Shown piece after piece: positions 61,314 through 64,000 of a DNA stretch of 64,000 nt; position 1 is the first letter of the stretch, and the number at the start of each line of letters is the position of its first letter. The translations under genes and the position numbers were made by a program. Below the pieces are notes generated by a model. It was not told the origin of the DNA and ran no database searches. It worked only from the letters and a program-made list of their open reading frames with translations. Source of the stretch: Constrictibacter sp. MBR-5. GTDB lineage: Bacteria; Pseudomonadota; Alphaproteobacteria; JAJUGE01. The stretch covers positions 19,805 through 83,804 of the forward strand of contig NZ_JBEPTK010000018.1 of the NCBI RefSeq assembly GCF_040549485.1. Direction: 5' to 3'.

Positions 61314-61500
61314 ATGGCGTTCGGAAGCTTTATCAGGGACCGATGGGAACAGGTCGGCCGGACGCTGACCGAGGTGCGACGAAGGTGGAGAGCTCGATCG
61401 CCTATCTGTCGCGGATCGAACGTGACCGGGGGAACCCCTCCTCCCGAACCTGCCGCCAGGTCTCAAGGCGTCCCCGCACTACCACGCGCCAAGCCAGCAT
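61314..61500 (+). pseudogene. XRE/Cro-type helix-turn-helix regulator, frameshifted
   Basis: After GGAGGATGGCG an ATG opens MAFGSFIRDRWEQVGRTLTE. The next frame continues KVESSIAYLSRIERDRGNP, together the XRE pattern ('FG.fiR..Re..g.tLtEvA.k...S.aYLSriE.g.r.P'). The frame change near 61380 disrupts the helix-turn-helix, and the C-terminus is missing. It is likely a dead regulator. Confidence 0.6.
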
Positions 61501-61530
61501 AAATATTGTGTACAAAAGGAGGCCGCTCCA

Positions 61531-61707
61531 ATGAACGGCGAAGAAATTACAGACCCCGACACGGCCCGCGGCATCATCCGGATCCGCCTGGGTCACTATC
61601 TCTACCAAAGGCTCGCCAGCATTGCGCACGAACGCGGCGAGCGCATTGTCGATATCGCCTTCGACATGCTCGAAGATGCAGTCATGGACGCCGAGCGTCG
61701 CCGGTAA
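61531..61707 (+). CDS. Small ribbon-helix-helix-like protein
   Basis: This 58-residue protein reads MNGEEITDPDTARGIIRIRL, GHYLYQRLASIAHERGERIV and DIAFDMLEDAVMDAERRR. A single beta strand (IIRIRLG) followed by two helices matches the ribbon-helix-helix DNA-binding fold in size and layout, as in CopG/Arc-type regulators and antitoxins. A perfect AGGAGG at 61517-61522 precedes the ATG by eight bases, so it is clearly translated. No toxin gene is adjacent. The fold assignment is by eye. Confidence 0.6.
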   Translation: MNGEEITDPDTARGIIRIRLGHYLYQRLASIAHERGERIVDIAFDMLEDAVMDAERRR

Positions 61708-61724
61708 GCTTCGGATCTAGCTGG

Positions 61725-62024
61725 CTATTTCAGGTGCTGGGCCACGTATTTGTTCATCTCGAACATCGTGACCTTATCCTTTCCGAACACGGCCCGCAGC
61801 TTGTCGTCGCTCATGATCTCGCGGCGGTTCTCGGGGTTCTGGAGATCGTGCTTCTTGATGTATTCCCAGAGCTTCTTGACGACCTGCGGACGCGGCAGGG
61901 GGTCGGGACCCACCACGGCCGCCAACTCCTTCGACGGCTGAAGCGGCTTCATCAGCGCCGGGTTCACCTTCTTGTCGGCCGAACCCGCCTCACCTGCCTT
62001 CGCGCCTGCCGGCTTCTTCGCCAT
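61725..62024 (-). CDS. SWIB/MDM2 domain-containing protein
   Basis: This 99-residue basic protein has an Ala/Lys-rich start (MAKKPAGAKAGEAGSADKKV) and then a SWIB domain: MKPLQPSKELAAVVGPDPLP, RPQVVKKLWEYIKKHDLQNP and ENRREIMSDDKLRAVFGKDK, ending VTMFEMNKYVAQHLK. Free-standing SWIB proteins occur in alphaproteobacteria and chlamydiae, probably as chromatin- or topoisomerase-associated factors. The domain looks complete. It is convergent with the small RHH-like gene. Confidence 0.9.
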   Translation of the reverse strand: MAKKPAGAKAGEAGSADKKVNPALMKPLQPSKELAAVVGPDPLPRPQVVKKLWEYIKKHDLQNPENRREIMSDDKLRAVFGKDKVTMFEMNKYVAQHLK

Positions 62025-62989
62025 GTTTCCTCCAGAATCCTAAGCTTTCCGTCTGCACCATAGTTATGCGCAGGGTCCAAGCGGGCAAGGACCCGGACAT
62101 CCTGCCCTCTCTGCTATGCCGTCTCCACCCCGGCATACAGGCGACCAGGTTCGCCGCGGACGTGATCCCCGACATGGCGCGATTGACAGCGTGGGTATCA
62201 ACCAGGTGGGGGATTGGGCGGTAACGCGTCCTCCAATACGACGCGTTCGCCGGGCACCCGAGCGTGGATGCAGACCATTTCCGGCCGATTTGCTTCCGGC
62301 ATGGGGAAGTCAGCCCGCGCATTCCAAACGGAGCAGTGATGATCGCCTTCACCCGGCAACGGTTGTGGGTGGAGATGCCGGCACCCGTCGGGGCCATCCG
62401 CGGCGGCGCAGCCGTTCGTGATTAAGACGGTTGCTCGCTATCGCTCGCAACGTCTACCGTCTTGGGAATGAAGCGCGCTCTCTCGAACCTGATCTGAGAC
62501 TGCGGGCGGTTCTTCCACATTGGTTTCAGGCCTCCGGGGTTCCTGATCCGGATTGGGACGCGCTGGGAGCCACGCGGGGAGCCGAACTGATCCGAGCTGA
62601 CCCCGATCTACCCGACGCGCCTGGCGGCGCTGCTGAGCCGGCGCCAGGGCCGAGATGCGAAGCCCTCGAACGCTGCAAAGCTGGAAGCGTCTTCAGGCTC
62701 CGAAGTCGGCACTGGGTCTTCGACCGAGGGGCGCGACCGCGCCCTCCTTCGAAGCGAGATCCCCCGCGCAAGCAGCCCATCGCGGAAGCTCGGGAGCAGC
62801 CGCGCAGCGGGTGCGAGCGAGCGACGCGGTGACCGATTTCGACGGTAGCGGCGGGCGCGGCGAAGCCGCGGCTGCCGAAGCCGTGGACGGTAGCAGATAC
62901 GAAAGGCCGAACCGAAGGCCAACAACCAAGTTTTTGTCGCGGAACTGGCCGCATCTTCGGGCCTCCGGCTACAAGAATCACAATGCTCG
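62025..62989. other. Non-coding or decayed region with one short coding-like frame
   Basis: At 62225-62425 the plus frame RVLQYDAFAGHPSVDADHFR, with PICFRHGEVSPRIPNGAVMI and a stop after AAVRD, looks protein-like in codon use. It has no start or ribosome binding site and no known family, so it may be a gene remnant. The rest (62426-62989) gives no supported gene. Confidence 0.35.
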
Positions 62990-63009
62990 TAGTATCCGTA
63001 AGGATACTA
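62990..63009. promoter_or_regulatory. Inverted repeat in an AT-rich region
   Basis: TAGTATCC (62990-62997) pairs with GGATACTA (63002-63009) around GTAA, a perfect 8-bp-arm inverted repeat. It lies in the AT-rich upstream region of the gene at 63229 and could be a regulator site. Confidence 0.45.
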
Positions 63010-63071
63010 TGGGTTTTGGGGTGCTTTTAGTTGGAGGTTATGAATGAGTAATTACTATGGATTTTGGGGTG
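63005..63071. repeat. Pair of 19-bp direct repeats
   Basis: TACTATGGGTTTTGGGGTG at 63005-63023 recurs with one change (A for G) at 63053-63071, 48 bases apart. The first overlaps the inverted repeat at 62990-63009. Such spacing fits paired binding sites for a regulator or iteron-like elements. Confidence 0.55.
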
Positions 63072-63228
63072 ACTCACAACATATCGACAAATGGTAACTT
63101 TTAACGATCCTCCCCCATGCATCGAAAAATGGTACAGCGTAATACCAGCCGGGCGCGGCCATTTCCATTTCGACAACATCCGCATATACCTGATAGCTTT
63201 GCTCATAAAAATAATCAAGGAATGCATC

Positions 63229-63786
63229 ATGCTGGATCTCTCCGCGACGGACCGCAAACATCTCATCGCCCGCATTCACCGCCTATCCACCCGAAAAGGT
63301 GTACACTTGATCTATCCGCCATCGGATATTGTCCTCCAACGAAGAAAGATCCGATACAGGTTGCAAGCGCGCCGAATCATCTACGAGGATCATCACGGGC
63401 CGCTCCCGCACGACGTCAACCTCCGCAAATTCTGCGATGAGCCCGACTGCATCGCTTGCTGCGCACCGATCGACCCAGATCGGCGGTGGGTGAACGAATG
63501 GGTCGAACGGTACCATGCGATCGATCCCCGCACGAAACGCTGGCGGCCCCGCATTCTCGCCAAGTTCCAGCGCGAGTTTCGCGACTACCTGGTGGGTCGC
63601 CTCCCCAATCGGCTCAGCCCAATAGAGCGCATCCGTCGTCTGTTGGCGATCGACGAGCAGGTCAAGAATGCGTTCGGTGCACCTGGCGGGAACATCGCCA
63701 CGACAAATGCCACATCACCATCTGATAGCGAGTTTGAAGCCCCGCCGGCTGAAGTCGACCGCTGTTCCGACGAGGCAGGATCATGA
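63229..63786 (+). CDS. Hypothetical protein with a CxxxxC-xx-CC cluster
   Basis: This 185-residue basic protein starts MLDLSATDRKHLIARIHRLS and contains LRKFCDEPDCIACCAPIDPD (about residues 68-87), where the four cysteines could bind zinc. A helical, arginine-rich segment follows (RWRPRILAKFQREFRDYLVG, then RLSPIERIRRLLAIDEQ). The tail is Ser/Pro/Glu rich. The ATG at 63229 follows AAGGAATGCATC; the open frame reaching 63091 has no better start. Its stop overlaps the next gene. A nucleic-acid-related role is possible but not shown. Confidence 0.55.
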   Translation: MLDLSATDRKHLIARIHRLSTRKGVHLIYPPSDIVLQRRKIRYRLQARRIIYEDHHGPLPHDVNLRKFCDEPDCIACCAPIDPDRRWVNEWVERYHAIDPRTKRWRPRILAKFQREFRDYLVGRLPNRLSPIERIRRLLAIDEQVKNAFGAPGGNIATTNATSPSDSEFEAPPAEVDRCSDEAGS

Positions 63787-64000
63787 TGATCCGGATCAGG
63801 ATTGCCGACCGCGGCGTCGTGACGCCGGCGAATATGTCCCTCGCCGCTTCCCGGCTTGTCGCGCGAGCAATCGCGGCCGACTGCGATCGCGACCTCGCCA
63901 ACCCTTTGGAGGTGGTGAGACAAGCGTGGACGGACGTCTATGGCTGCGCGCCGATCGAAGTCAGTCTGGAAGCGGCGACGTTCGGTGTCCACAACAAGGC
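63783..64000 (+). CDS. Hypothetical protein, cut by window edge
   Basis: From an ATG at 63783 that overlaps the preceding stop (ATGA), the frame stays open to the window end: MMIRIRIADRGVVTPANMSL, then ARAIAADCDRDLANPLEVVR and QAWTDVYGCAPIEVSLEAAT. It is not recognised, and the gene is incomplete. Translational coupling makes it a likely partner of the upstream protein. Confidence 0.5.
   Translation, partial: MMIRIRIADRGVVTPANMSLAASRLVARAIAADCDRDLANPLEVVRQAWTDVYGCAPIEVSLEAATFGVHNK

Noticed and set aside
61531..61707. An antitoxin of a toxin-antitoxin pair
   Set aside because: The fold is compatible, but no toxin-like gene is next to it; the neighbours are a dead XRE gene and a convergent SWIB gene.
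1..64000. CRISPR arrays, tRNA and rRNA genes
   Set aside because: No regularly spaced repeats or conserved RNA gene motifs were noticed; tandem units found are either coding (His-Xaa-Ser) or paired regulatory repeats.

Overview
This window looks like a GC-rich alphaproteobacterial chromosome, probably a Rhodospirillales-type relative. That placement is an inference from gene content (NasS/NasT with fused nitrate transporter ATPases, steroid-like beta-oxidation genes, SWIB and DUF2786 genes, decayed IS110/IS3/IS5 elements), not from a marker gene. No rRNA, tRNA or CRISPR array was recognised. The window mixes compact, well-kept operons with stretches of decayed mobile DNA.

Region 1 (1-14900) is a catabolic cluster. 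It holds the start of a divergent zinc alcohol dehydrogenase, a carboxymuconolactone-decarboxylase-fold protein, two adjacent acyl-CoA dehydrogenases, an SCP2/Ltp2-type thiolase-fold protein with its DUF35 partner, two Baeyer-Villiger monooxygenases, a Nudix hydrolase, a nitronate monooxygenase, two MaoC/FAS1-type hydratase subunits, a TetR regulator and a double-hotdog thioesterase. The paired dehydrogenases, paired hydratases and Ltp2+DUF35 pair resemble the machinery that shortens steroid side chains. A perfect inverted repeat upstream of tetR recurs, degenerate on one side, upstream of the catabolic operon, so both ends of the cluster probably share one repressor.

Region 2 (14900-18900) carries IS110 debris, a DUF982-like gene, a REC-EAL response regulator and a probably truncated histidine kinase.

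Region 3 (18899-33035) is a complete nitrate-assimilation locus: nasT-nasS, then a leader with a sigma-54-like promoter, two hexaloop hairpins and a strong intrinsic terminator, then nrtA-nrtB-(fused two-domain ATPase)-nirB-nirD-nasA-cysG-hemD-like. NasS should sense nitrate and release NasT, which binds the hairpins and prevents termination.

Region 4 (33036-49900) is an accessory island. It contains a near-intact IS3 element with terminal inverted repeats and a -1 slippery site, two DNA methyltransferases, a pair of related unknown proteins, a dispersed repeat family, a Tat-signal protein with an FtsZ-like C-terminal segment, IS5/IS701 remnants, and a Gabija-like OLD nuclease plus UvrD helicase pair.

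Region 5 (49900-57196) has a macro-domain-like protein, a TauD-type dioxygenase and a complete six-gene His-Xaa-Ser (Hxs) operon: hxsD, two radical SAM enzymes (hxsB, hxsC), the His-Xaa-Ser repeat protein hxsA, a small membrane-anchored protein and a MauG-like dihaem protein. The product of this system is unknown, and it is the most interesting locus here.

Region 6 (57197-64000) is a decaying plasmid/phage-like segment. It includes a broken RecD2-type helicase, a broken conserved alphaproteobacterial gene, DUF2786, thermonuclease and SWIB genes, small unlabelled genes and a gene running off the end.
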